A stretch of DNA of 64,000 nt, taken from assembly GCA_963556145.1 (NCBI GenBank), contig OY744461.1, forward strand, positions 9,310,891 to 9,374,890, in the 5' to 3' direction. The notes under the pieces are model-generated. The model was not told the DNA's origin and did no database searches. It saw only the letters and a list, made by a program, of their open reading frames with translations. The translations under genes and the position numbers were made by a program. This DNA comes from Hygrocybe punicea (taxonomy: Eukaryota; Basidiomycota; Agaricomycetes; Agaricales; Hygrophoraceae). Shown here one piece after another: positions 44,038-55,057 of the stretch (positions are counted from its first letter, which is position 1; every line of letters starts with the position of its first letter).

Positions 44038-45128
44038 ACAGGACGATTAAAAACCTCATTCGGTGACCTCACCTCCCCCACGCTCACATAACTAACACAC
44101 TCTTACACAGCATACCTCTCTCTCCCCGCTCGTCCATGTTGGGACATCTCCCTGTCACACGCACGCTTAACAAAATCGCAATAAGCACCCGACCCACCAC
44201 CCGCATAACCTCTCACCCTTGACCACTCACCTGGCCATCATATCCTTTCTTTTTTTTACTTTTCTCCCTGTGACAGCCCCCTCCGTGCATGTCCGCCCAG
44301 GCGGCCGAGCACTTAGCTCGTCTAGACCACCCGTACTCCACCACCCCGCTCTAGACATTGGGCCCCCTCACACGTCAGGTCAGGCATTTAAAACAGCATG
44401 GACATGCTGGGACCATGGGGGACTTATTCCGTCGTGGTTGCACTCGCAAACCAGAGGCACAGGTTCCGGGAAGGCTCCCATATTTGTATATACTCTTGCC
44501 CATGTACGTAAGGTCCGACATAGGGCTCGCCCTGAGGGACAATAATATGACCTATAAAAATAAAAAAAATTGTAGTGGTAGTGGTGGTGGTGGTGGTGGT
44601 ACATCATCCTGTAATTTGTTAATGCATTAGTTAAGTTCAAATAAATAAAAATAAAAAACATACACGGGCAGCAGGGAGTACCCCACTGCCCATTTTGTCG
44701 ACCTCGGGTGCTCCATTGTCCTCATTTGGCATACATCAGGGGTGTTGGTTGTGGTGGTCATGGTCGTGGTCATGTTGGTGGTCATGTGTGTGGGGTTGCC
44801 TGTTGTTTTTGTTGTTAGAATCCAATATAAATAATATAAATAAGACTTACCTGGGTGGCTGAGTACTCCTAGCTGCCATTTCCACTCTCCATTGGCTGTC
44901 AATCCTCGTTCGGGGCATGTTCAAGGCATTGTGGATGGGCGATGAGCAAGTTTTGAATCGCCATCTGACATTTATCAGCTCAGTTCAAACTCAGTTTGAA
45001 CTGGGTTTGAACCATGGCCAAATCTCCCAAACCGAGACCAAACGGTTCGGTCTCCACTACAAATTCCTGAACTGAAACCGGTGGTTTCGGTTCAGTCTAA
45101 ACCAGCATTTTGATGTGCCATCCCTCTA

Positions 45129-46116
45129 ACATTATAAAAAGCATAAGCCTGAAATAAAAGTAAAAAGACCAGATAAGTGCAAAAAAGTACTAAAATAAAA
45201 GAAACAGAACAGTTGAAAGCTTATTTAAGCATATGTAAATCTACTGATGTTATAACTGTCCTCCTTTATATTAATATGCTCCTAAGTGTAGAAATGCATC
45301 TGTATCCAAACACTATATAAGATCTTGTGTCTATTTTTGGTATCTGTCACACTCAAAGCTAATGGTATCCATAAATGAGAATGTGCTGGAGGAACAGAGA
45401 GCAAATCAAACCTACAAAGGTGATAACACATCTGATTCTCAAAATCTAAACAAACACATACCTCCATGGCAATGTATGCCAAGGAGGACACTGTGGGAAG
45501 CAGGATGCCCAAATATCAGTGGTTCGTCATTATGAAAAACCGTGTCCCAATCATTGTGAAACAGTGATGTCACCTTTCTGCCTCCACTATATAACAGTGA
45601 TCCTCGAGCATTGAAAGGATATGGGTGGCCTAGTAAAAAAGGTGCTATCAGCACGTTTTTTGCAAGTGTGAAGCACCATTTTTCTGATGTCCTCGTCACT
45701 GACTTGTTGTGAAGAAATACACTGTTTCTGATGTTCTTCTCACAGTGAGGAAATTTGTCATATTATTTGTAATTCAGTTTCCAGGGAGTGAGTACAACCA
45801 TCGTGATGTGATGCAATAATGAATATGAGTACAATGCAAAGTGTTGCGAGCCAGTGAGTCCAAGGATATGAGTCCATCTATGATAATATTGCGAGCGAGT
45901 CCAAGAGTAGTCCGTCTGATACAATCCTACTCCAGATACAGAATAAATGGGATGCAGATCGTGATAGGTACTCACCTTAACTTGACAAGTTGTCCTCGGT
46001 GTTGCAATCTGATATAATGGGATGAGGAAGATGACGAGGATGAGGATGAGGGTGAGGCCCATCTGTACTAGAGGTTGCAGCTCTGGCCTTAGATGCAGGA
46101 GAGGTATGTGATGATG
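45129..46116. other. Spacer with no recognised gene
   Basis: The first bases may continue the Plavaka frame (after PVYG, an open IIKSISLK then stop). A minus-strand frame at 45439-45699 is open but unrecognised. Nothing else is supportable. Confidence 0.3.
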
Positions 46117-46990
46117 TCAGAGAATACACGAAAGAGATTTAGGACATACAAGGTCCTCTTGACCACTAGACTTCTTTTCCCCAGCCACTTTTGCTAACTG
46201 CATATTCTTGCGTTGAATGCCATCAAGTTCGTCATCGTCATCGTCCTCAGGGTTGAGACTATAGCCGGCATCGCCACTCTCAATCATTGTCTCATAAGCA
46301 TCTTCAACTGAACAATCCAAGTCCTCTCCAATCAGATGGCAGGCAATGTATGGGACTAAGAAGAATGTCGTGAATGTTGAGAGATTGAGTGGTGAAATTG
46401 AATTCGTCTTGGTCATATTGCTGTCAAAGATCCAAGCAAGTGTGCTTTGAATAATGAGGTTGCCCTTTTCACCGTAGCTGCACAGATAATTTATAAATAG
46501 GGAAGCATGTAGGACAGCACGTTCTATCCTGGCCTTGTGTCATCAACTGCCTTGCCGCCATGGAGTGTCCTTGGTCTGGTCAAATCCTGGAAGTTCTTAC
46601 CTACCTTCACACACCACAGATTTGTTGCTATGAAGCTGTACACAGGATCACCTTGCCTGACCTTGACATCGAAGAAGAAGTTTTCCAAATCCTGGCGCAT
46701 TTCCATGACTCAGTCGGGCACAGCCATGAAGTTGATTGTCTGTGGCCATCCGCAGATGAAGCGATAGTAGAAGGCGCGGGGGTGGGAGAAGACTGACGCT
46801 GGCGGTGCTTCTTCTTTTTCAAGAGCCTAGAGGAAGACTTTGCGGGAGGGGGTTCAAGAGGAGCCATGGATGCGACATGGGGAGGTGACGAGATGGATAT
46901 CTGAGGGTGACACCAAGAACAGACTGGAGATTGTGAGGAGGATGAGTCATGGCTAGAGCTCGACTGCTCTATTGGCTGCTCCACTGACAA
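46117..46990 (-). pseudogene. Uncharacterised Agaricomycete family protein
   Basis: A minus-strand coding remnant. One exon reads SYGEKGNLIIQSTLAWIF and LVPYIACHLIGEDLDC followed by an acidic patch EDDDDDELDGI; an upstream block reads PRTLHGGKAVDD and GDPVYSFIATNLW. I recall a repeated fungal gene family with this order (IIQ-T-L, then LVP...A..LI..D) but know no function. Several stops separate the blocks. The N-terminal part (46700-46990) is Ser/Lys-rich and uncertain. Confidence 0.35.
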
Positions 46991-47104
46991 GGCCCTGTTG
47001 GCAGAAGAGGCTCGTCGTCGTCATTTACCCATAGAAATGGGGAGTCTACCAAGACTGGAGAATAGGTCACCTTGGATTCAAGGAACCGTATTGATGGCAT
47101 CATT

Positions 47105-47491
47105 TAGTGTTGCCACGACTATAGTTGGTCACTTTTCTTTTCTCTGCTCTACTGCCTTCAATAAAATACATAAAAATATAAAGAAAATTTCGAGGGGTAG
47201 CCTCTACATAGGTCTTGAGTTAGTACACTTAAACCTTTCTGTAATATGTAACCCATCATTGGATAAGTGACCAACTATGGTTTTTAGTCGCGACTATGTT
47301 AGTCGCGACTAAAAACCATAGTTGGTCACTTATCCAATGATGGGTTACATATTACAGAAAGGTTTAAGTGTACTAACTCAAGACCTATGTAGAGGCTACC
47401 CCTCGAAATTTTCTTTATATTTTTATGTATTTTATTGAAGGCAGTAGAGCAGAGAAAAGAAAAGTGACCAACTATAGTCGTGGCAACACTA
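47105..47491. mobile_element. Palindromic hAT MITE (387 bp)
   Basis: Ends TAGTGTTGCCACGACTATAG and its perfect complement, exact 8-bp duplication GCATCATT at 47097-47104 and 47492-47499. The two halves are near-perfect inverted copies of about 187 bp joined by TAGTCGCGACTATG. No coding capacity. Confidence 0.92.
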
Positions 47492-47499
47492 GCATCATT

Positions 47500-48620
47500 C
47501 CTTTATTGTTTGGATACTCATCACATTGTCACATTGATGAACCGAATACCACACATCATATGTGCTACTTTGATTGCCTGTAATACTAGCCTGTTTGAGT
47601 TGACTAGCCAGCTAAAAGTGATTGGCTATCGGCTGACCAGAATGCCTAGTCGAAGCTGTAGCCTATCGGTTAGCCTTAGTCTAGCTGGTCCTCAGCTAAG
47701 CTAAAATCGGCTAAGGCTACAACTAGTAGTTGGCTAATAGCCTTAGCTGCAGCAACACTAGTTGTTGCAGCTGCTGCTGTCCAGCCATTGTCACATCCCT
47801 GCCTGTAGGTGCCATGAGTAATGATGTGAGAGGACACAAACTTACAAGAATGGGATGCCACCCTCTCGCTGTTTTAGCTCAAATGCGCATTGTCACTAAG
47901 GCCCCACATCCCCCTCGTCAATGCCGTTTCATTGTTGGGCATTGTAAACTGGGCACTGCATTGTCTAGCACTGTTGTGGGGCAATGGTGTGGTTGAGATT
48001 GGTAGTGGTGGTGTAATGGCCAAGAATTGTAGTGGTCATTGAAGGTTGGGGGTGGTGGCAGCAGCGATGGTGGTGGTGGTCGAGGTTGGCAGCAGTTGAT
48101 GGTGGCTTGGCAGTTGATGCCAGTGGTGGTGGTGGTATCGCATCAGTATATTGGCGTTGGCAGCGGTGCGTTGGTGGGTGATTTGATGTGTTGGTAGCAG
48201 TCGTGCTGGTGTGTGTTGGTGAGACTAGATTAGAACAATATAAAAACACTTACATTTGCTACAGCGGGGATGGGCGCACCATCCCTGCTGCCATTCTTGC
48301 TCATCTGACCTGCTCACGGTTGGTGTTCGATGTTGGCAGTAGCTGATGTGATGGTCTATGCTGAAGCCACACCCGTCCAATGTGTTGCTGTCATCATCAT
48401 GGCACCACCCACTATTTCGTTACTGCTGCTGCATTCACTGAAGTAACAGTGAAGTAGGTACTTACCTCAGGGTGGTGGTTGGTGGACTTGGAGGTGGTGG
48501 TGGTGTTTACTATTCTTGCTTTGCCACTGCGGCCACTACTGGTGATGGTGTTGTAGCTGTTGCGTCACCGCTGCTGTTGGATCCTGAAGGAGGTGGTGTG
48601 GTTGTTTAAAAGAGGTCAGT
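47500..48620 (-). repeat. Degenerate non-autonomous hAT-like sequence
   Basis: TAGCC/GGCTA-rich terminal-like sequence at 47585-47765 ends in CAACACTA. It is followed by GGTGGT-rich low-complexity DNA with minus-strand intron signals at 48206-48253 (GTAAGT...CCAG) and 48429-48465 (GTAAGT...GCAG). The exon end before the first donor encodes QGWCAHPRCS, the motif found in the complete non-autonomous hATs. Boundaries and duplication were not found. Confidence 0.45.
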
Positions 48621-49359
48621 CACTCACCTTGTGGTTTGAAACAAACCATAGACAAATAAAACCAAACTGTGGACTTCGACGTTTTCAACCCATGTATATA
48701 TTATATAATCATCTGCACTGAACTACTAAAAAGTATTAAGGAAATAAAAAAGAGAGAAAAGTAGTAAGGACATGAAAAAAGTTGACAAAAAGATAAAATG
48801 GTAAAGTAAAGACAATGGAATATATGAAAAGTGAAAGCTGTAAAAGTTGTCAAGTAGTGAAATAGGTCAAAGTGCTTATACCAGCAGATATAAAAGTGTT
48901 GAAAAAAAGCAGTTAAAGAGTAAAGTTGACATAGACAGCAACAGCTTTAAAAGATGTGCAAGATGTCAAGTTGAACAACAGGTCAAAGTGCTACAAAGCA
49001 CTTTAAGAGCTTTACAAGCAGATATAAAACACATTATGGAAGATTAATAGGCATTAATAGTAATAAACACTGGCTCTATTATAGATTCTCCATACTATTG
49101 AGAGGGGAGGGGAAAAAAAAATTATGACTTTAAATTTTTTTTTATAAGTTCAAAAATATAAGTTGATAAAGATAAAAATCTTGTTCAAGTGAATGAAAAA
49201 GAAGATAAAAAAGTAGAAAAAAAGTACAAGAGCTAAAAGGTGTCAAAAAAGGTCATGTGAATTTACTGATGAAATGAGTCGACAATGTTGCCATCAGATT
49301 ATGGGAGCAATACCAGAGATTCTGACTCACATAATGATAGCAAGGCCTCTATACTCAAT

Positions 49360-49678
49360 TAGTGAATGGCACAGGTATGGCGACCCACACGGGTAACGGG
49401 TAGGGGTAGCCGCGGGTATGGGTATGGGTACGATTCTCCTACTCGTGAGCTTTATTTTAAGCCCCGGATCATCCAAAACGGTCAAGTATTGGGTGAGTTA
49501 TGATCAAAACAATCATTCTTCATTGTTTTGATCATAACTAACCCAATACTTGACCGTTTTGGATGATCCGGGGCTCAAAATGATGGTTAAACCCGGATCA
49601 TGGGTAAGGGTAGCTGCGGGTACGGGTACGGGTACGGGTACAGCGCCAATACCCACGGGTTACCCATGCCATTCACTA
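49360..49678. mobile_element. Palindromic hAT MITE with GGGTAC repeats
   Basis: 319 bp, ends TAGTGAATGGCA and TGCCATTCACTA, exact 8-bp duplication TACTCAAT at 49352-49359 and 49679-49686. The core is a near-perfect palindrome around 49510; the arms carry GGGTAC tandem repeats. Its end resembles that of the 1350-bp element at 50037. Confidence 0.9.
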
Positions 49679-50036
49679 TACTCAATGGTATGTTCTCAGT
49701 TCATCTCTGTTGGGATAGGAATTCATTTGTGTAGCTGTTGAGGTCGAGGAGGACAATAAACGTGCTGAATTTGAAGATGAGAATGACAACTCGGAGCGGC
49801 CACAACCTACCAAGGATCCGGATAAGCCACCTTTCAGTGATGCAAATGAAGATTTTAGTTCGGAAGATGTGACAAGAAGTGAATCCAAATGTACTGTTGT
49901 ATTCTACAGCAGTGAATGGGCAATCAAGGACTTCAATCTGCTCGACAACAATTTTCCAACGCTAAGAGAGATAGAAGAGGATCCACATAACTTTATTGGT
50001 CTGGAGGATGAGGAGAATGCTTGGCTACTCCATGAG

Positions 50037-51386
50037 TAGTTAATGGCACGGGTAACCCCCAGGTACAACTGGGTGTACCCGTACCCGTACCTGGCTTTAC
50101 CTGTACCCGTGGCGACGGGTACGGGTTCTGGTGGGTATGGGTCCGGGTACGCCTAGTTACCCGGGGGTATCCCACCACAATGTGGTGGGGTGCTGGTGAG
50201 GTGTCACCGGTGAGGTCTCGAACCCCCTGCAACCTCGCGAATGCAGCCCAATGTCAATTGACGTTGGGGTTGCGTACTCGCGAGGTGTTGGCCAGGGGGG
50301 CAGGGACCTTGGCACTGGTGCCAGGAACCTTGCGAACGGCACAGGAGTGCCACTCGTGAGGTTTTAGTGGGGGGTGGGGGCGTGCAATTGTGGTTCCTGT
50401 AACCTCGTGAACGGCACACCGACGTTGGTGTGCCATTTGTGAGGTGTTAGCGGGGGTGTGAACGAGACACGGGGGTGGGGACCTGCTGTCGTGGTTTGCC
50501 GTTATTGTCGTTGAATTAGTTTGTATAATATAAAAAGTAAAAAAATTGACATACCTGGTGCAGTGGGGGTGGGTGCACCACTCCCCGCTGCTGTTCCCGT
50601 CGTCGACGTTGGATGGGGCTGGGGAGTTTCCATGGGCATCCACGCATGCTCACTACCTCGCGAACAACGGGGGCACATCAATTGACGCGCTCCGTGTTTT
50701 CACGAGGTTGGATGGGGCTGGGGATGTCCCATGGGCGTCCGCCTCGTTTCCGTCGTCCGTTGCCCCCGTCCCCATTCCCATGCTCACTGTCCTCATCGTC
50801 GCCATTGTCATCATCCCCGTTGCCGTCGTCCTTCTTGTCCCGGTCTCCATTGTCCTCGTTGTCCCATTCCCCCATTGTCGTCTTCCCATTGTCGTAGTTG
50901 CCGTTCCCGCTTTGTCGTCGTCTTCCCGTTCTCGCCGTCATTGCGTTCGTCCTCATTCTTGTCTTCGTTTACCCCGTCGTCCTCATTCCTGTCGTCCTTG
51001 TTCTTGCTGTCATGGTCGGCCTGGGTTGTCCCTGTTCTCGGCTGCGTCCCATCTGCTTGTTGCTGTTGCCGTGTTTGCGTTCATTTGGCGTGAGGGTGTG
51101 GGAAAAAAACCTAAAAGTATTTAAGTAGTTAGTAGAATAAATGAATAAATGAATAGAATGCTTACCTGGGGTGCCCTGGCACCCACACCCATTGCCGTGT
51201 CATTGTTGTTGAAGGAAATCATATGTCACGGGACCATGACAGTACCCGTGAGCTAACCCGTGAAAACCCGTACCCGGCGGCACAGGTACGGGTTTGTCAC
51301 AGGTCCCGATGTGGCTACCCATACCCGTACCTGGGCCTACCCGTAGGAAAAACCCACACGGGTTCATGTACCCGTGCAATACACTA
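50037..51386 (-). mobile_element. Non-autonomous hAT, 1350 bp, antisense introns
   Basis: Ends TAGTTAATGGCACGGGTA and TACCCGTGCAATACACTA, exact 8-bp duplication TCCATGAG at 50029-50036 and 51387-51394. Termini are rich in TACCCG/CGGGTA. Minus-strand introns: 51111-51165 (GTAAGC, branch TACTAAC, TTTTAG) and 50486-50554 (GTATGT, CTAAT, GACAG). The exon before the second donor encodes SSGEWCTHPHCT. The motif SPAPSN followed by SIDV appears in two exons. Between them lie Gly/Asn/Asp-rich low-complexity codons. Three palindromic CTCGCGA...CAATTG...modules are present. Confidence 0.85.
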
Positions 51387-52160
51387 TCCATGAGTACATT
51401 TATTTACTTTGTTAACATCATCTTACCTGTGAGATTGCAGGAAATGATTTACTCACTGATGCTGATCGTGATAACATACATGCTTTTCAACTCAAAGTGA
51501 TTGGCAACATGCCCCACACTTTGTTCAATCGGATGCACTACACATTCTCACACAAGATGGAGCTCGACTCTGAATGGGTCATCACTCATCGAATTGCCAT
51601 CCTCACTGGCATTCAACTGGTCACCTATCATTGTTGCATCAACGCTTGCCTTGCCTTTACAGGCCGATTCACTCACCACCAAGAATGTACAATTTGCAAG
51701 GAACCTCATTAGGCTGGTGATCAATGACCTCAAGCTACATTTATGTATCTTCCACTCATACCCCACCTCCAAGGCTTTTTTCAAAGCCCAGCCATGATTG
51801 CAAGGCTTGCATATTGTCACAACTACATACATCAAGATGGTTACATCCAAGACGTCTTCGATGGCCTCCTTTACCACCGGTTACGATGACAAAATGTTAT
51901 GATCGACAGTGTAGAGCGCAACTACAAATATTTCTCAGACAAATGTGATATTGCATTAGTGCTGTCCACTGATGGCTATCTCCTATACAATCACCAATGA
52001 AATAATCCATCTGCGATGCCAATCCTTATCCAGGTCTACAACCATCCTCCGCTGACTTGAACTCATCTCAAAAATCTCATCTGTCTCGGTATCCTCCCCA
52101 AATGTCCAAAGCTTTTGGAGACATGTCTCTCCCCATTCAATGATGAACTTGCAGCCTTGG

Positions 52161-53812
52161 TGTTACGGATCGCTTCTGCAGCGGGCTCCGGCAACAATCA
52201 ACTTAACAGGGGATCGGCTTCCAGAGGGGAGAACAGCAGCTTTCATTGTTGCTTACAGCGAAGACAACACTGCTAAAAAGGGGGGGTCAAGGTCTAATGT
52301 CATTGCGAGCCGTGGGGGTTACCCAAAACAAGATGAGTCTGCCCCAAGAACCAGACTAAACGTAAGGAAAGGAAAAGAAGAAAAAGTCCGAACCAACAAC
52401 AAGAACAGTATATATAGTGACTGGTCTTGAGGGGAGGTAAATAGAAATACAACCATGAAGCTACAACATGTCCAACTACACCATGTTTTCACCATGAGGC
52501 GGACATGAGGCGTCCTCATGTCGATGTTCTCGCGATCCAACTGGAGGCCCAGGTGTCATTGAGGAATAGAGGGGGTCCGGATGACTCGGATGATTTGTCA
52601 TCGGATCATGTGATGTGCAGAATTGCCTATTCGGGGTCTACACTTGCTGTAACAGGCAAGTGCGCAGTCTGGCAAGTGCATTGCACGGTCGGGTCGAAGA
52701 TGGGTATCGTCCAGTGTAGGATTGGTGATGAGAGTGTCTTGAGGTAGCGGGGACATAGCGAAAGGTCGATATAAAGGAAAACAAAGGAATGTATGGAGGG
52801 AAAACCAACTAGGATGGTGGGATAGTCGAGGTCAGACATGTGAACAGCATAAGCTGTACCGGATGATGATGTCTATGTCGATGACGTATCGAGGAGCAAT
52901 GTCTTGTCCTGTCTGTGGAACAATGCAATCCACCTGATGTCGGTATTCGTCCAAGAAAGGGTATCATTGTAAACGAGTGTGGGAGGTATCAAGATGAAAG
53001 ATGGAAAAGGATAAATGAATGTGGGTCCAGGTTTTGAGTCATGGCATGAGTGACAAGCTGTGGGAACAAGTCATCGGGTACTGCATTGAAGCGGTGTCAT
53101 GCGAACAATATACGATAGGGGTTGGTTCACTGTTTGGGAAGTCGTATGATCTGTGGTCGAAGTCCAAAAGAGTATGCTCCGGCGATGGTCGGATTAGAGA
53201 GAACAGTGAAATGTCTTGTGATCGGGGATTGTTCAGAGTTCGCATGCAGGTGAGGAATGTCGTCGGATCGTCAGGGAGGATAATGGTGGGCACAGGGTAC
53301 GAATATGGAAACCAAATATCCGGGAATGGCAATTGTCAATTACGTGTCGATATATTGTTGAGGTGGAAGTCGGAAGTATCGATGGCAGAAGGGTTTCGGT
53401 ACCGATGCCAAAGATAGATCATAACAAGGTAAAAACCGATCAGGAAGGTGATGGCGATACTGCCAATGATGATTACGGTAATTAGCTGTGTTGGGAGTAC
53501 AGCCATTGTAAATCGGTTTGTCGTGGGATGAAGTCAACAATATGTCAGGGTGAGGGAAAAGACAATAGCAATGATGTCCGTCGGCAAGGAGACTATTCGG
53601 GTACAGCAAGGTAACGTGGGGATGTGTCCATGGTCGGTCTGGATTGTTCTAGAAGAAGAAAGGAAGAAAAGAGAACAAGGACAAGAATAAACAACAATGT
53701 CCAAAAGAAGACAAAAGGTAAAGGGGAACGAAAAAGGAAGGTATGGTAAAGTGGAATCGTCATCGTGGGTAGTGGAGTCGGAATCGGAGTTGCGGAGTTG
53801 AAAAATGTAACA
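52161..53812 (-). repeat. Solo LTR, copy 3
   Basis: 1652 bp, TGTTACGGATCG to AATGTAACA, exact 5-bp duplication CTTGG at 52156-52160 and 53813-53817. Same orientation and structure as copy 1, interrupting the Tnp2 gene. Confidence 0.92.
53336..53506 (-). CDS. Small single-pass membrane protein in LTR U3 (copy 3)
   Basis: 56-codon frame, ATG to TGA, same start as copies 1 and 2. A one-base difference just upstream of the ATG breaks the frame there, so the conserved frame starts at this Met. Membrane span and basic tail are kept (HRYRNP here). Confidence 0.5.
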   Translation of the reverse strand: MAVLPTQLITVIIIGSIAITFLIGFYLVMIYLWHRYRNPSAIDTSDFHLNNISTRN

Positions 53813-55057
53813 CTTGGCTTATGGTGTACAGACATTTGATGCTGCTGAACATGCTCTTTTCGACCTGCGGGCTTATTTGATTCAGGAACATGGTGACATT
53901 GTAGCCATAGAAAAGATGCTTTGCATTAGAGGACACAATGCCTACTGCCCATGTTGCAGTTGCAACATGAATGGTGTGTGGGATATTACAGGGAAGGGAA
54001 AGATTTATTACATACTGCTTGTCACCCCAGATGCTAAACATCTGACAAGGCCATTGGTAGACCCATGGAACCTCCCTATGCACACACACAGCGAGTTCGG
54101 CAACACTTCAGAGAATGGCATCTGCACCCACCAAGAGGGCACAGGATGAAATTGGAAAAGTTTACGGTATCTGACAATGTGCCGTGCTGTGCCATGTGCA
54201 TTCTCTTGATCTTGCGAGGTCATCTCCATGGGATTGTGTGCATCTCCTGTGTGAGAATGTTTGCCCGAACATGACCGACCTATGGACAGGAAGGTTCAAG
54301 GGCCTCAATACTGGGACAGAAGACTACGAATTGGCACCACATATCTGGGAGGAGATTGGTAAAGAGATGGCAAATGCAGTCAAGACTATTCGAGCAGTCT
54401 TTGTTCATGTGCTTGGTAACATTGCCAAAGATCGTTCACAATTCACAGCAGAATCCTGGGTGTTTTGGTTCATGTACATTGCACCAATTGTTTTACGAGG
54501 TCGTTTCAAGAAAATGCGCTACTACAAGCATATGTGCATGTTGGTCAATATAATGAAGACAACACTCAAATTCGAAATCACACACCAGGAAAATGATGAG
54601 CTTGAAGAGATGATTGTACAATGTGTCAAGCTATATGAGCAGTCAGTGTCCTGGCTGGTATTTTGTGTCACATCCTGAAATTATTAATTCAACAGATACT
54701 ACTACCAATATGAGGAAGGATGACTTTTGACACGCACTCTCACGATCCACGGTCTCTTACACATTGCAGATGATATCCATCATTGTGGCCCCTCCTGGGT
54801 GACCTGGGTCTTCTATATGGAGCAGTTTTGTGGTTTGCTTAAATCTGGACTGCAAGTGGAGTAATCTCAACAAAAGCAATCTTCACATGGCTTATCTAGG
54901 ACAAATCAGTGCACAATACAACTTGGATGATGAGCTGACAACCGTCAATGTTTGCCGTGGTATGCTAGGCATTAAATGTCATGAGCATTCCTATATAGAC
55001 TGTACATGAGGCTTTCATCTTTGATGAAAATTGATCAATTATTGACTAGATCTGGAT

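Larger units (their letters stand above)
38000..44568 (+). mobile_element. Tad-like LINE retrotransposon, near full length
   Basis: A 6.6-kb non-LTR element flanked by a 13-bp duplication ATTGTAGTGGTAG (37987-37999 and 44569-44581) and ending in an A-rich tail (ATAAAAATAAAAAAAA). It has two frames: a zinc-knuckle ORF1 and an ORF2 with AP-type endonuclease, RT, RNase H and a C-terminal zinc knuckle, the Tad-clade layout of fungi. It is C- and CpG-rich compared with its host elements, with one TGA in ORF1 and one 136-nt interruption near the ORF2 end. It landed inside the non-autonomous hAT at 37194-45128, so it is the youngest layer of that nest. Confidence 0.93.
37194..45128 (-). mobile_element. 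Non-autonomous hAT, split by a LINE
   Basis: Left end TAGTGATGGGGAAGTTC, right end GTGCCATCCCTCTA, with GGTTTGAACTG/CAGTTTGAACC repeats near both. About 1353 bp without the LINE and its duplication, close to the 1350 and 1474 bp of sister elements. No 8-bp duplication could be read, so the ends are assigned by similarity. Minus-strand introns lie at 44800-44850 (GTAAGT...CTAAC...ACAG), 44609-44663 (GTATGT...CTAAT...ACAG) and 37752-37798 (GTATGT...AACAG); the exon end before the last encodes SGGWCIHLRS. GGTGGT microsatellites fill the exons. Confidence 0.65.

Noticed and set aside
31200..45110. GGTTCGAA-like strings as tRNA B boxes
   Set aside because: They belong to subterminal repeats of hAT elements; no A box at the right distance and no cloverleaf could be built.
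37194..45128. An 8-bp duplication around the LINE-split hAT
   Set aside because: The flanking octamers ATGGGAAC and ACATTATA do not match; I kept the element on end similarity but do not claim a duplication.
50653..51128. Long plus-strand Val/Pro/Ser-rich frames in the hAT at 50037
   Set aside because: They arise from low-complexity GTC/CCC repeats; intron signals and shared peptide motifs support the minus strand instead.
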